Part shown: piece by piece, positions 37,479 through 45,512 of the stretch | Layout: each line of letters starts with the position of its first letter | How positions within the stretch are numbered: position 1 is the stretch's first letter | NCBI GenBank assembly: GCA_021647205.1 | Contig: JAKIVD010000023.1 | Location: 1 to 61,681 of the forward strand | DNA length: 61,681 nt | Source of the DNA: Bacteroidales bacterium | GTDB lineage: Bacteria; Bacteroidota; Bacteroidia; Bacteroidales; F082 | Reading direction: 5' to 3' | Notes under the pieces: generated by a model | What the model saw: only the letters and a program-made list of their open reading frames with translations | Told to the model about the DNA's origin: nothing | Database searches by the model: none | Program-made: the position numbers and the translations under genes

Positions 37479-39545
37479 TCAGGCGTTCCCGCCTGAAATT
37501 TCTTCCCTGTAAATTTCCATCCCCTCCTCGGCCAGCTTGTTGATGGTCGGCTTGAGCATGAAGGATGAAACATGCCACTGAAATCCGAAGTGGTTGCTGA
37601 TTTCCTGCTCCAGGGTAACGGCCGCCAGCGAGTCGATGCCGTAGGCCGTGATGTTTTTATCGTAGTCGATTTCCTCCGGGCGGAAATGCTGGTTGCGGAC
37701 GATCCAGTTGACCAGCCAGCACTTGATGCCTTCGGGCGTGGGTGTTTCCGTGACGGTTTGCCCGGCTGCGGGGGCGGGGGCGTTGTTTTCCCAGGAAGCC
37801 ACCACGTTCAATTCGTTGTTGAGGTAACCGTAGCGGGTCAGCCGCCGCTGGATCTTGCCGCTGGAAGTCAGCGGGATGCTGCCCGTGCGGATGAGAACGA
37901 TGGCGTGCACTTCCAACTCGTGCTCTTCGGCGACAGCCTCACGGATTTTGGCGAAGAGGGGTTCGAAGGAGTCGAGGCGCATGGCCGTGCGCTCCAGTTC
38001 CTGCACCACCACCAGTTTTTCTTCGCCGTCAACGGTGACGGGGATGGCCGCTCCGCCGTTTTCCCTCAGGGCGGGATCGGCATGCTGCACGGTGAATTCG
38101 ATGTCGTTGGGGTAGTGGTTCACCCCGCGGATGATGATCAGGTCTTTGAGCCTGCCGGTGATGTAGAGCTCGTTTTCACGGACAAACCCCAAATCACCCG
38201 TGCGCAGGAAAGGGCCTTCGCCCGTGCTTTGAATGTGCGCGCCGAAAGTGCGGCGGTTTTCTTCGGCTTTGTTCCAGTAGCCTTTGGCGACGGTGGGGCC
38301 CGAAACCCAAACTTCGCCCACGGCATCGCGTTTTGCCCGCTCAAAAGTAACAGGGTCAACAATTTCCACTTTGGTTTCCATCCAGCAGTGGCCACAGCCC
38401 ACCAGTTCCACCGTACGGGCATCCTGACTGCCGCTTAGCGGAACCACCTTGTTTTCCGACAAGGACGCAGCGTCCACTTTCAGGTATTTGGGGGCTTCGT
38501 CCTGCAGTCCGCCCGTAACAATGAGGGTGGTTTCGGCCATGCCGTAAACAGGGTACATCCTTTCGGGCGTCACCCCGCTTTGGGCAAATGCATCGGGAAA
38601 TTCCTCCATGGTTTTTTTACGGACAGGTTCGGCACCGCAGTAAAAAGTTCTGAGGCTGCGCAAATCCAATGCCGCCCTTTCCTCCTCGGTGGTTTTGGTG
38701 ATGCAGTAATCGAAGCTGAAGTTGGGCCCACCGCCGGTTGTGCCTTGGTATTTTTCCAGCGCCCTGAGCCAGTTGAGCGGATTTTTCAGGAAAGCGATGG
38801 GCGGCATGCCCACGTTGAGCACGCCCAGGTAAGCCGCCTGCAGCACCCCGCCGATGAGTCCCATGTCGTGGAAGATGGGCAGCCAGTTCACACCCACCGA
38901 ATTTTTGTCGAAATCAAAGGTCTGACGGATGTATTCCGAGTTGTACAACAGGTTCAGCTGGGTGATCATCACCCCTTTGGGATTTCCGGTGGAGCCGGAA
39001 GTGTATTGCAACAGGGCGGTGTCTCCGGGAAGGATTTCTACCTCCTGCCAATGGCTGGCCTGCCCGTCGGCAACGTCGTCGTAAACAATCCAGTGAATAT
39101 TTTTGAGCAGTTGGTCTTCTGCAAAATTTCTTTCGATGTCGTTGTACACCTGTCGGGAAATGAGGCTGACGGTTACCCCCGAATCTTCCACGATGGTGTG
39201 GATGCGTTGCAGACTGCGGTTGCGGCGCGGCGGGTAGGCCGGCACGGCAATCATCCCCGAATAAAAACAGGCGAAAAGCGAGGCCACGTAAGCCAGTCCG
39301 GGCGGAAACAGCAACAGCACCCTTTCACCTTTTCCCGACAGTTTTTGCATGGCCGCGCCCAGGGCTTTGGAGCGTGTTTCCAATTGCCGGTAAGTAAGCG
39401 ACTCGCTCTCGGTGATGCCGTCGTTTAAAAAACGAAAAACCACGTGCTCCGGGTCGGCTTTCACCCGGTTTCTGATCACCTCGATGTAGGTGCTGCAATC
39501 CCGGACCAACGGGTCGTCGTTATCTTTCAGGAATGAATGTTTCAT
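37479..39545 (-). CDS. Fatty acyl-AMP ligase fused to an acyl carrier domain
   Basis: This enzyme activates a fatty acid as acyl-adenylate and loads it on a carrier. It has 688 residues. The adenylation domain (about 1-570) has the AMP-binding loop YTSGSTGNPKG (181-191), VNWLPIFHDMGLIGG and YGMAETTLIVTGG. It also has the FAAL-like segment TTGGGPNFSFDYC and the hinge GRLKDLIIIRGVNHYPND. The carrier domain (about 610-680) has the phosphopantetheine serine at about 639 in YGIDSLAA. Such didomains usually hand acyl groups to polyketide, peptide or lipid assembly. None lies next to it. The nearest carrier-dependent genes are at 44-53 kb, so a link there is inference. G+C looks higher than in the neighbours. 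Confidence 0.92.
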   Translation of the reverse strand: MKHSFLKDNDDPLVRDCSTYIEVIRNRVKADPEHVVFRFLNDGITESESLTYRQLETRSKALGAAMQKLSGKGERVLLLFPPGLAYVASLFACFYSGMIAVPAYPPRRNRSLQRIHTIVEDSGVTVSLISRQVYNDIERNFAEDQLLKNIHWIVYDDVADGQASHWQEVEILPGDTALLQYTSGSTGNPKGVMITQLNLLYNSEYIRQTFDFDKNSVGVNWLPIFHDMGLIGGVLQAAYLGVLNVGMPPIAFLKNPLNWLRALEKYQGTTGGGPNFSFDYCITKTTEEERAALDLRSLRTFYCGAEPVRKKTMEEFPDAFAQSGVTPERMYPVYGMAETTLIVTGGLQDEAPKYLKVDAASLSENKVVPLSGSQDARTVELVGCGHCWMETKVEIVDPVTFERAKRDAVGEVWVSGPTVAKGYWNKAEENRRTFGAHIQSTGEGPFLRTGDLGFVRENELYITGRLKDLIIIRGVNHYPNDIEFTVQHADPALRENGGAAIPVTVDGEEKLVVVQELERTAMRLDSFEPLFAKIREAVAEEHELEVHAIVLIRTGSIPLTSSGKIQRRLTRYGYLNNELNVVASWENNAPAPAAGQTVTETPTPEGIKCWLVNWIVRNQHFRPEEIDYDKNITAYGIDSLAAVTLEQEISNHFGFQWHVSSFMLKPTINKLAEEGMEIYREEISGGNA

Positions 39546-39664
39546 AAATTAAAATTGTGTTGACAAAAGTAAGGGTTTGACGGAATCCTGCTTGTTGTTA
39601 CGCTTTACCTTCTTGCAATGCAGGATGAAACGACCCGTTTTTGTCGTGTATAATTTGTTTTTTT

Positions 39665-39672
39665 TAATTTTG
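39665..39672 (+). promoter_or_regulatory. -7 promoter element TAATTTTG
   Basis: This matches TAnnTTTG, 22 bases before the ATG of the FG-GAP protein at 39695. Confidence 0.55.
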
Positions 39673-39694
39673 GTAATCACAAAACCTGAGTAAC

Positions 39695-41398
39695 ATGAAA
39701 AAATATCTGCTTTTACCCCTGCTGTTTTTGGCGGTTATTTTCCACAGTCACAGCCAACAAATTTTTCAGGACGTAACTTCACAACTGGGTATCACCGGCA
39801 TGGCCGGACTCGGCAACTCGGTAAGCTGGGGCGACATTGACAAGGACGGTGATCCTGACCTCGCCCTTGGTGACCAGTCCGGCTACGGTTACTGGTTTTT
39901 CCGCAACGACAGTTCGGCATTTGCGAACATCACTTCGGAAGCAGGGCTCGGCGGCTTGACGGCCAACAAGACCTTTTTTGCAGAATTTACGGGTGATGAT
40001 TACAACGACCTCATACTGCGCAACTTTGGCGGCTTCGGAGAGCGCAGCCTTTTGTTCCGAAACAATGGGGACGGCACTTTTACCAACATTACCGGACAGT
40101 CGATGCTGCCCGACAGCGGCGTTTACAATGTGGCCGATTTTAACAACGACGGCTATCTGGATGTCCTGACCCTTGACATATTGGAAACGGGTAATGTTTC
40201 ACTGCAGTACGGCAATGGAGACGGAAGCTTTCAGCCCCTTGAACAAATCGGTGTGCTTTGGGGCTACACACCCCTGGCCGTTTTCGACTACGACCGCGAC
40301 GGAAATATTGATATTTTCTGGACGATGGATTACGTTGGTTACCACCCGACAACCCTCCTTAAAAATAACGGGGATGGCACATTCACAGATGTTACGGAAA
40401 GTTCGGGTATCGTTTTCAATACAGTTAACACTGCTTCTCTTGATGTTGGGGATATCAACAATGACGGGTTTATCGATCTTTATATCGGCGGGCCCGGCGC
40501 CAAATTATACCTGAACAACGGCGACGGTACCTTCACCGACATCACCGCATCTTCGGGGGCTTTCGGGCAGCAGGATGCCGACCGCACCGTCACCTTTAAC
40601 GATTACAACAACGACGGATGGCTCGATATTTTTACCTCCTGGCACCTTGAACCCAACCAGATGTACAAGAACAACGGCGACAATACATTTACCGATGTGG
40701 CTTCGCAACTGGGACTTACCGGTGGAGGCTTCCTCGATTTCTTTGGTGCGGGCTGGGCCGACTACAACAACGACGGCGCCATCGACTTGTTTGCTGCCGG
40801 CCATTTTGACGAATGGGTTTTGTTCGAAAATCAAAATTGTCCCGGAAATGCCCTGTTCGTGAACCTGGAAGGTGTGATGTCCAACTTCAACGGCATCGGT
40901 GCACAGGCCGATATGTGGATTGACGGCCAGCGGATATCCAGGAATATGCTTCCCGACCCGGGCGTACAAGACTTCAGCCACCTGCGTTTGCATTTTGGCA
41001 TGGGAGATGCTACCGAAGCCGACAGCCTGATCGTTTACTGGCCTTCGGGCATTGTTCAAAAACTGTACAATGTTCCGGGTTTGCAACACATCACCATTGT
41101 AGAAGATGAAACGACATGGATTTCGGACGAAAAAATTCAGCAGCAAGTTGAGCTGTCGCTTTATCCCAACCCCGTGAAGAACAGCGCGGGCTTAAGCTTT
41201 GTCCTTCCGCACCGGCAGCCGGTACAAATTGATTTGTATTCCCTGACGGGACGGAAAGTGATGGAAGTTGCAAAAAAACCGTTTGCAAAAGGAAAGCGGG
41301 AAATAACATTTTCAACGGAAGGGTTGCGTTCCGGAGTTTATTTGCTCCAATTGAAAACCGATGAAAACATCCGTACGGTTAAAATGATAAAGCAGTAA
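39695..41398 (+). CDS. CRTAC1-like FG-GAP/VCBS protein with T9SS type A sorting domain
   Basis: This secreted or surface protein has 567 residues. Signal peptide: LLLPLLFLAVIFHSHSQQ. About seven FG-GAP/VCBS units follow. Each carries a calcium-binding-type loop such as DIDKDGDPD, DFNNDGYLD, DINNDGFID and DYNNDGAID, paired with GDGTFTD turns. An ASPIC/UnbV-like domain comes next (about 390-475, VYWPSGIVQKLYNV). The C-terminal sorting domain begins LSLYPNPV and ends YLLQLKTDENIRTVKMIKQ. The repeats would form a seven-bladed propeller. The role is unknown; such proteins are often adhesins or part of secreted enzyme systems. Confidence 0.92.
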   Translation: MKKYLLLPLLFLAVIFHSHSQQIFQDVTSQLGITGMAGLGNSVSWGDIDKDGDPDLALGDQSGYGYWFFRNDSSAFANITSEAGLGGLTANKTFFAEFTGDDYNDLILRNFGGFGERSLLFRNNGDGTFTNITGQSMLPDSGVYNVADFNNDGYLDVLTLDILETGNVSLQYGNGDGSFQPLEQIGVLWGYTPLAVFDYDRDGNIDIFWTMDYVGYHPTTLLKNNGDGTFTDVTESSGIVFNTVNTASLDVGDINNDGFIDLYIGGPGAKLYLNNGDGTFTDITASSGAFGQQDADRTVTFNDYNNDGWLDIFTSWHLEPNQMYKNNGDNTFTDVASQLGLTGGGFLDFFGAGWADYNNDGAIDLFAAGHFDEWVLFENQNCPGNALFVNLEGVMSNFNGIGAQADMWIDGQRISRNMLPDPGVQDFSHLRLHFGMGDATEADSLIVYWPSGIVQKLYNVPGLQHITIVEDETTWISDEKIQQQVELSLYPNPVKNSAGLSFVLPHRQPVQIDLYSLTGRKVMEVAKKPFAKGKREITFSTEGLRSGVYLLQLKTDENIRTVKMIKQ

Positions 41399-41549
41399 TA
41401 AAAACGGCAAACAGGAAGAAGTCCGGGTAAAAAAAACCGATCCGGATGTAAGCTTACCGTCTTTTTAACCAAAGCCTTTCCACGCACTGGCTGCAAACAA
41501 TTTGAGCCGGTTCGGACGGAATTGCTTATCTTTGTGTAAATCCTGTTTC

Positions 41550-41937
41550 ATGCTACCGCCCCACAAACACCTGCTGCTGCGCTTCGTACCCGTTTACTTT
41601 GTACTGCTTTTGTTGATGCCGCTACGGCTTTCGGGCCAATCAGGGCAAAACCCGGAGGAACTGAAAAAAACCTATCGGTCCCCTGTTAACGATACGGCAA
41701 AAGTCACCCTCCTTCTTCAAATGGGCAGGTAGTTTATGGACGGCACTGCTGACCGAAAAAAATGAAGTCCAACAACTGAAACTGAGCAGAAGGTTTAATC
41801 TGCTGATTGCCTCCGCTATTGGAATATTGCTCGTGTTAATTATCAGTTACCTGCTCATTCGTCAAAACTGCATCAAATCCCAACAAAGGGCCATCCTGCT
41901 GGAGCAGCGTTTGCTCCGCTCGCAAATGAACCCGCCC
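41550..41937 (+). pseudogene. Remnant of a LytS-type sensor histidine kinase
   Basis: Two fragments survive. 41550-41732 encodes a signal/membrane segment (LLRFVPVYFVLLLLMPLRLSGQ) and the start of a TPR-like input region (SPVNDTAKVTLLLQMG), then stops. In another frame 41774-41937 encodes a coiled segment, a membrane helix (IASAIGILLVLIISYLLI) and the beginning of the His_kinase box (LEQRLLRSQMNP). The box normally continues PHFIFN. Here it breaks after NP, and the ATPase domain is missing. The TATCTTTG promoter at 41527-41534 is still present. At least two deletions are needed to explain this. It fuses directly into the regulator remnant that follows. Confidence 0.8.
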
Positions 41938-42502
41938 ATGATCTCCATAGCCATAATCGACGACGAACCCAAAGCCAGGGAAACCATTCATTGTAAACAT
42001 CCTTGCTTTAAGCCCGCTTGAGCTAAACATTGTTGGCGAGGCGGAAGACGTGCATTCGGCCTTTGAACTGATTGTCACCCAGTCGCCCGACCTGATATTG
42101 CTCGACATCAACCTGCCTGACGGCAGTGGATTCGATTTGCTGAAAAAATTCGACCAGGTTAATTTTAAGGTGATATTTATCACAGCACACCAGGAGTACG
42201 CCATTAAAGCTTTTAAGTTCAGCGCAGTTGATTATATCATGAAACCCATCACTGCCGGCGAATTGCTGATCGCTATCGACAAAGTACAGGCAGATATCAG
42301 CAGAGAAGAAACCGCCCTGAAACTCAGCACACTTTTGTCGAACCTTGAAAAACTCAAAAAGATCGTCCTCAAAACCGCCGAAAGCATCCACATCATCAAT
42401 GTTTCGCAAATCGTGCGTTGTGCGGCCGATGTAAACTACACTACTTTTTTTATGGAAGGCGGCGAAAAGCTGCTGGTTTCAAAACCGGATGACAAACAAT
42501 AG
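41938..42502 (+). pseudogene. Frameshifted, truncated LytTR-family response regulator
   Basis: The ATG at 41938 opens a receiver domain (MISIAIIDDEPKARETI). The frame breaks at 41985-41992, where CATT is tandemly duplicated. Removing one copy restores VNILALSPLELNIVGEAED and the rest of the receiver. That includes the phospho-acceptor in LILLDINLPDGSGF and the conserved KPI lysine in DYIMKPI. The LytTR DNA-binding domain starts (IHIINVSQIVRCAADVNYTTF) but ends at a stop after LVSKPDDKQ, missing most of its beta-sheet. The downstream part of the frame (42050-42502) stays open. This is the partner of the kinase remnant just upstream. Confidence 0.85.
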
Positions 42503-42951
42503 TCTTTAACTTTCTCCTTTTCCTTCTGATTGTTTAACATAACTCAAAGTTAAAACTTTCACGCTTCTTATTTGAATTTGCAAACATAGGATGACAACCA
42601 ATAAAGGGTGAAGCCTAAATGACGGCGAAGCCAAATGACTTCAACAAAATAGTATCCGCTTGACATCACTCGTTTTATGTTGTATATTGCCACACCTTAC
42701 AAACGCTCTCTTTTTCATTCTGAACACGGAAGCAGTTGTGTGAGGCATGTCTAAGTTATTAACAGATAGGCTGATAAGTTTATCTCCCGCCATTTTGTTT
42801 TGGTGAAAAAGCAGTCCGAACGGATTATTTTCCTGGTTTCACAAAGGTTGTATTACCTGAATGTTGGTACGATTAAAATCAATCAGAAGACAATTCCGAT
42901 TAAAGATAAATGGATTTACTTTTTCAAATTATTAACCAAATACTTTTTATT
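42503..42951. other. Gene-less region after the two-component remnants
   Basis: No gene or clear RNA structure is visible. It may hold further decayed sequence of the lost regulator operon, but no translated stretch resembled a LytTR or kinase domain. No consensus -7 element was found close to the ATG at 42952. Confidence 0.5.
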
Positions 42952-43944
42952 ATGAAACGATGTATTTTACTTTTAGCTTTATCCGTTGGCTTGCTAAGTT
43001 TTACTGTTGCACAGGAATATCCGACCTTTCAGTTTTCGGGCACTAATGATGGGACAGGAACGTTCGCCAGTGCTATTTTACCCAATTTCACCTGGGTGGC
43101 TACCGGCGCAATAAACGGCAGTGTTCAGATTCGGGATGACGAAGATTTTGACGACGGCAACGAATTTGAAAACTGGTTTGGCCAGGCCGATTTTGCTGAG
43201 AATATCAGGATACAGGTCATACCCAACGGCTCAGGTACCGCAGGCCAGCCTGTAACATCAATTGCTGTTTTAACAATCACTTTTGACCAGCTTGCACCTG
43301 CCCAGGACTGGGGGTTTTGTGTGATTGACATTGATGTTGAAAATGCTTTGATCTCTGCAATCGACGAAAACGACAACGAAGTATCTAACGAAGACATCAA
43401 TAACTGGCTTGTCGAACTGTTTGACGCAGACCTTTCTCAGGATGGCTTTAACCTGCCCAAATGGGATGCGGCAAATTCGGCCATGCTTGGTGCCAATACA
43501 CCGGCTGATTATCAGGTTTACAACAACCTGGTTATCGGTGGCATGCCTGACAGTGAAGCGGCTTCTGCTTTTTTTATGCCTAATCAGCGCCTCAAATCTT
43601 TTACTGTTACCTATCAAAACCTTCAGGAAGGATCAAAAACTTCTTTTCATTTGTACATTGGTTCTTTGAGTTCGACGGGAGTTTCTGAAGAGTTTGAAAA
43701 AAACCTTGTTGTTTTCCCCAATCCGGCGAGCACAGTCGTCAATCTGCAGTCAGCAGCCTGCAGCCTGCAGTCAGCAACGATTGAAATTTTTAATTTGAAC
43801 GGAAAAAAAGTCATTGAAAAACAAATCCCGGCAGGAAGCGAAAAAGTGGAAGTGGATGTGAGCAGCTTACAAATCGGGGTTTATTTCTTCAGGGTAAGTA
43901 CGGAAGAACATTCGGTTACGAAGAAGTTGATTATTCAGAAATAG
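42952..43944 (+). CDS. Secreted protein with T9SS type A sorting domain
   Basis: This exported protein has 330 residues from the ATG at 42952, which gives a clean signal peptide (CILLLALSVGLLSFTVAQ). The frame extends upstream to 42910 without need. The central region (about 25-245) is acidic, predicted beta-rich and of no family I recognise, with segments such as FDDGNEFENWFGQADF and DLSQDGFNLPKWD. The C-terminal domain begins LVVFPNPASTVVNLQ and ends YFFRVSTEEHSVTKKLIIQK, a type A sorting signal. A short DNA repeat (CTGCAGTCAGCAGCCTGCAG...) sits in the sorting-domain linker. Function unknown. Confidence 0.85.
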   Translation: MKRCILLLALSVGLLSFTVAQEYPTFQFSGTNDGTGTFASAILPNFTWVATGAINGSVQIRDDEDFDDGNEFENWFGQADFAENIRIQVIPNGSGTAGQPVTSIAVLTITFDQLAPAQDWGFCVIDIDVENALISAIDENDNEVSNEDINNWLVELFDADLSQDGFNLPKWDAANSAMLGANTPADYQVYNNLVIGGMPDSEAASAFFMPNQRLKSFTVTYQNLQEGSKTSFHLYIGSLSSTGVSEEFEKNLVVFPNPASTVVNLQSAACSLQSATIEIFNLNGKKVIEKQIPAGSEKVEVDVSSLQIGVYFFRVSTEEHSVTKKLIIQK

Positions 43945-43952
43945 CAGGAGGA

Positions 43953-43998
43953 CCGAAGCCGGAAGCGGTCTGTGAAGGCTGCTGCCTTCCGGCTTCGG
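43953..43998. terminator. Bidirectional terminator-like hairpin between convergent genes
   Basis: Perfect 13-base arms (CCGAAGCCGGAAG at 43953-43965 and CTTCCGGCTTCGG at 43986-43998) enclose a 20-base loop. The hairpin lies between the T9SS protein stop and the stop of the first radical SAM gene. It has no long T-run but is well placed to separate the two units. Confidence 0.6.
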
Positions 43999-44030
43999 CA
44001 AAAGAACCTGTCATTTCATCGATTCGTCGC

Positions 44031-45410
44031 TCAGCGTAGTTTCCCAATCAAGTCTTCCACGGTAAAATACTGTTCGTCGAATAACTCAGCGCCGGTTAAA
44101 TTGCGGTAGGAGATATTGGTGGACAAAGCCCAGGCAGCAGATTCTGCATTCTTTGTCAGGCGAAGGCCTTTCATAAATTTTCGCAGTATGGTTTTTTTGT
44201 TGAACAGGGCTTTAAAATTCTCTTTCATTACAGTTTCCAGTGTCTCACTGCTCATTTTATTGGGCTGGATTACAACGTCCTGCATGGTGTAGTATTGCCA
44301 GTCGAAAGGATAGTTGGTGCGGGTAAGCCGGCCTTCCCGCTCAAAAGTTTTGTAGGTTTTCGAGCCGGGAAGGGGGGTAAGGATACTGGTTTGGTAGCTG
44401 TCGATGTCGTTGTTGAGGATGTAGTCTTTCCGTGCGCGCAAATCTTCTTCGCTATCGCTGTCCAGCCCAAAAATAAAAGAACCGATAATGCTGATGCCGG
44501 CCTGGTGAACCCGCCGAAAAACTTCGGCGTATTTGTCAACTCCCATGCGGGAATTCAGTTTTTTGTTGGTGCTCTCGAGCCCCTCTTCCTGCTCCGACTC
44601 GATGCCCAGAAAAATGATTTGGCACCCGCTGTCGGCCGCAAGTCGGATGACTTCTTCATCGTCTGCAAAATTCATCGATGACTGGCTCCACCATTTCTTG
44701 TTGATCTTCCGCTCAATCATTCCCCTGAAAATGGCTTTGGCGTGTTCAGCAGACTGCTTGCTGTAACCAATCAGGTTGTCGTCGATAATGTAAAACTTAT
44801 CTTGTGGAAGGCTTTCAATTTCATCCAGCACATCTTCCACCGGGCGCATGCGGTATTTACTTCCGTTAAAAGGGGTTACTGTGCAAAAATCACAATTGAA
44901 AGGGCAGCCGCGCGTGGTCTGGATCGAGCCGATAACATAATCGGGGTGAAACAAATCGAAGCGGGCCTTTGGCAGGCGGTCGAGGTTTGCCTGACTCCCG
45001 TGGTAATACTTCTTGAGTTTTCCTTTTTCGGCATCCTTTAAAACACTTTTCCAAATGTTTTCTGCTTCGCCGATGAGCACGCTGTCAACATGTTCACCAG
45101 CTTCCCGGGGCAGCATGGAGGCATGGATGCCGCCAAGAATGGTGGGGATGCCTTTTTCTCTGTAGATGGCGGCTATTTCGTAGGCCCGGTAAACAGACGA
45201 GGTAAAAGCTGTAAAACCGACCAGGTCGGCAGGGCGGAAGGAAAAATCCCCGAAATTTTCGTCCAGCAGTTCCACTTCCCAGTTGTCGGGGGTTAAAGCA
45301 GCCAGGATGGCGAATGCCAGGGGCGGGTATTTCGCGGTCTGCGTTTTCAGGAAATCGCGGTGCAGGCGCGATACGGGATTAATAAACAGCAATTTCTTTT
45401 TTCGGGACAT
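44031..45410 (-). CDS. B12-binding radical SAM protein, paralogue 1
   Basis: This predicted cobalamin-dependent radical SAM enzyme has 459 residues. An N-terminal Rossmann-like B12-binding domain (about 5-130) includes ILGGIHASMLPREAG and VLIGEAENIW. The SAM cluster motif is CPFNCDFC with C169, C173 and C176, within a TIM-barrel-like domain containing DDNLIGYSK and GIESEQEEGLESTNKK. A C-terminal helical tail (about 380-459) is shared by all four paralogues. No DxHxxG base-off motif is seen, as in many class B enzymes. It has its own promoter (45433-45440, minus) and is most like the neighbour at 45513. The reaction (methylation, cyclisation or another C-C bond step) and substrate are unknown. 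Confidence 0.88.
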   Translation of the reverse strand: MSRKKKLLFINPVSRLHRDFLKTQTAKYPPLAFAILAALTPDNWEVELLDENFGDFSFRPADLVGFTAFTSSVYRAYEIAAIYREKGIPTILGGIHASMLPREAGEHVDSVLIGEAENIWKSVLKDAEKGKLKKYYHGSQANLDRLPKARFDLFHPDYVIGSIQTTRGCPFNCDFCTVTPFNGSKYRMRPVEDVLDEIESLPQDKFYIIDDNLIGYSKQSAEHAKAIFRGMIERKINKKWWSQSSMNFADDEEVIRLAADSGCQIIFLGIESEQEEGLESTNKKLNSRMGVDKYAEVFRRVHQAGISIIGSFIFGLDSDSEEDLRARKDYILNNDIDSYQTSILTPLPGSKTYKTFEREGRLTRTNYPFDWQYYTMQDVVIQPNKMSSETLETVMKENFKALFNKKTILRKFMKGLRLTKNAESAAWALSTNISYRNLTGAELFDEQYFTVEDLIGKLR

Positions 45411-45432
45411 TTTTTGAAAGGTTCGGTTGAGG

Positions 45433-45440
45433 CAAATATA
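45433..45440 (-). promoter_or_regulatory. -7 promoter element TATATTTG for radical SAM paralogue 1
   Basis: On the minus strand this reads TATATTTG, 22 bases before the ATG at 45410. A degraded palindrome (about 45478-45516) lies just upstream and may end the preceding three-gene unit. Confidence 0.55.
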
Positions 45441-45512
45441 GGGTTTTAAAGACTTTCCGGGGTGTGCATTTCCTCAACCGCCGGGAACAAAAGGCTACCC
45501 GTCGGGTTTACG

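Noticed and set aside
37572-38438. Plus-strand open frames antisense to the acyl-AMP ligase (also 38580-39428)
   Set aside because: These are shadows of a G+C-rich gene with clear domains on the minus strand.
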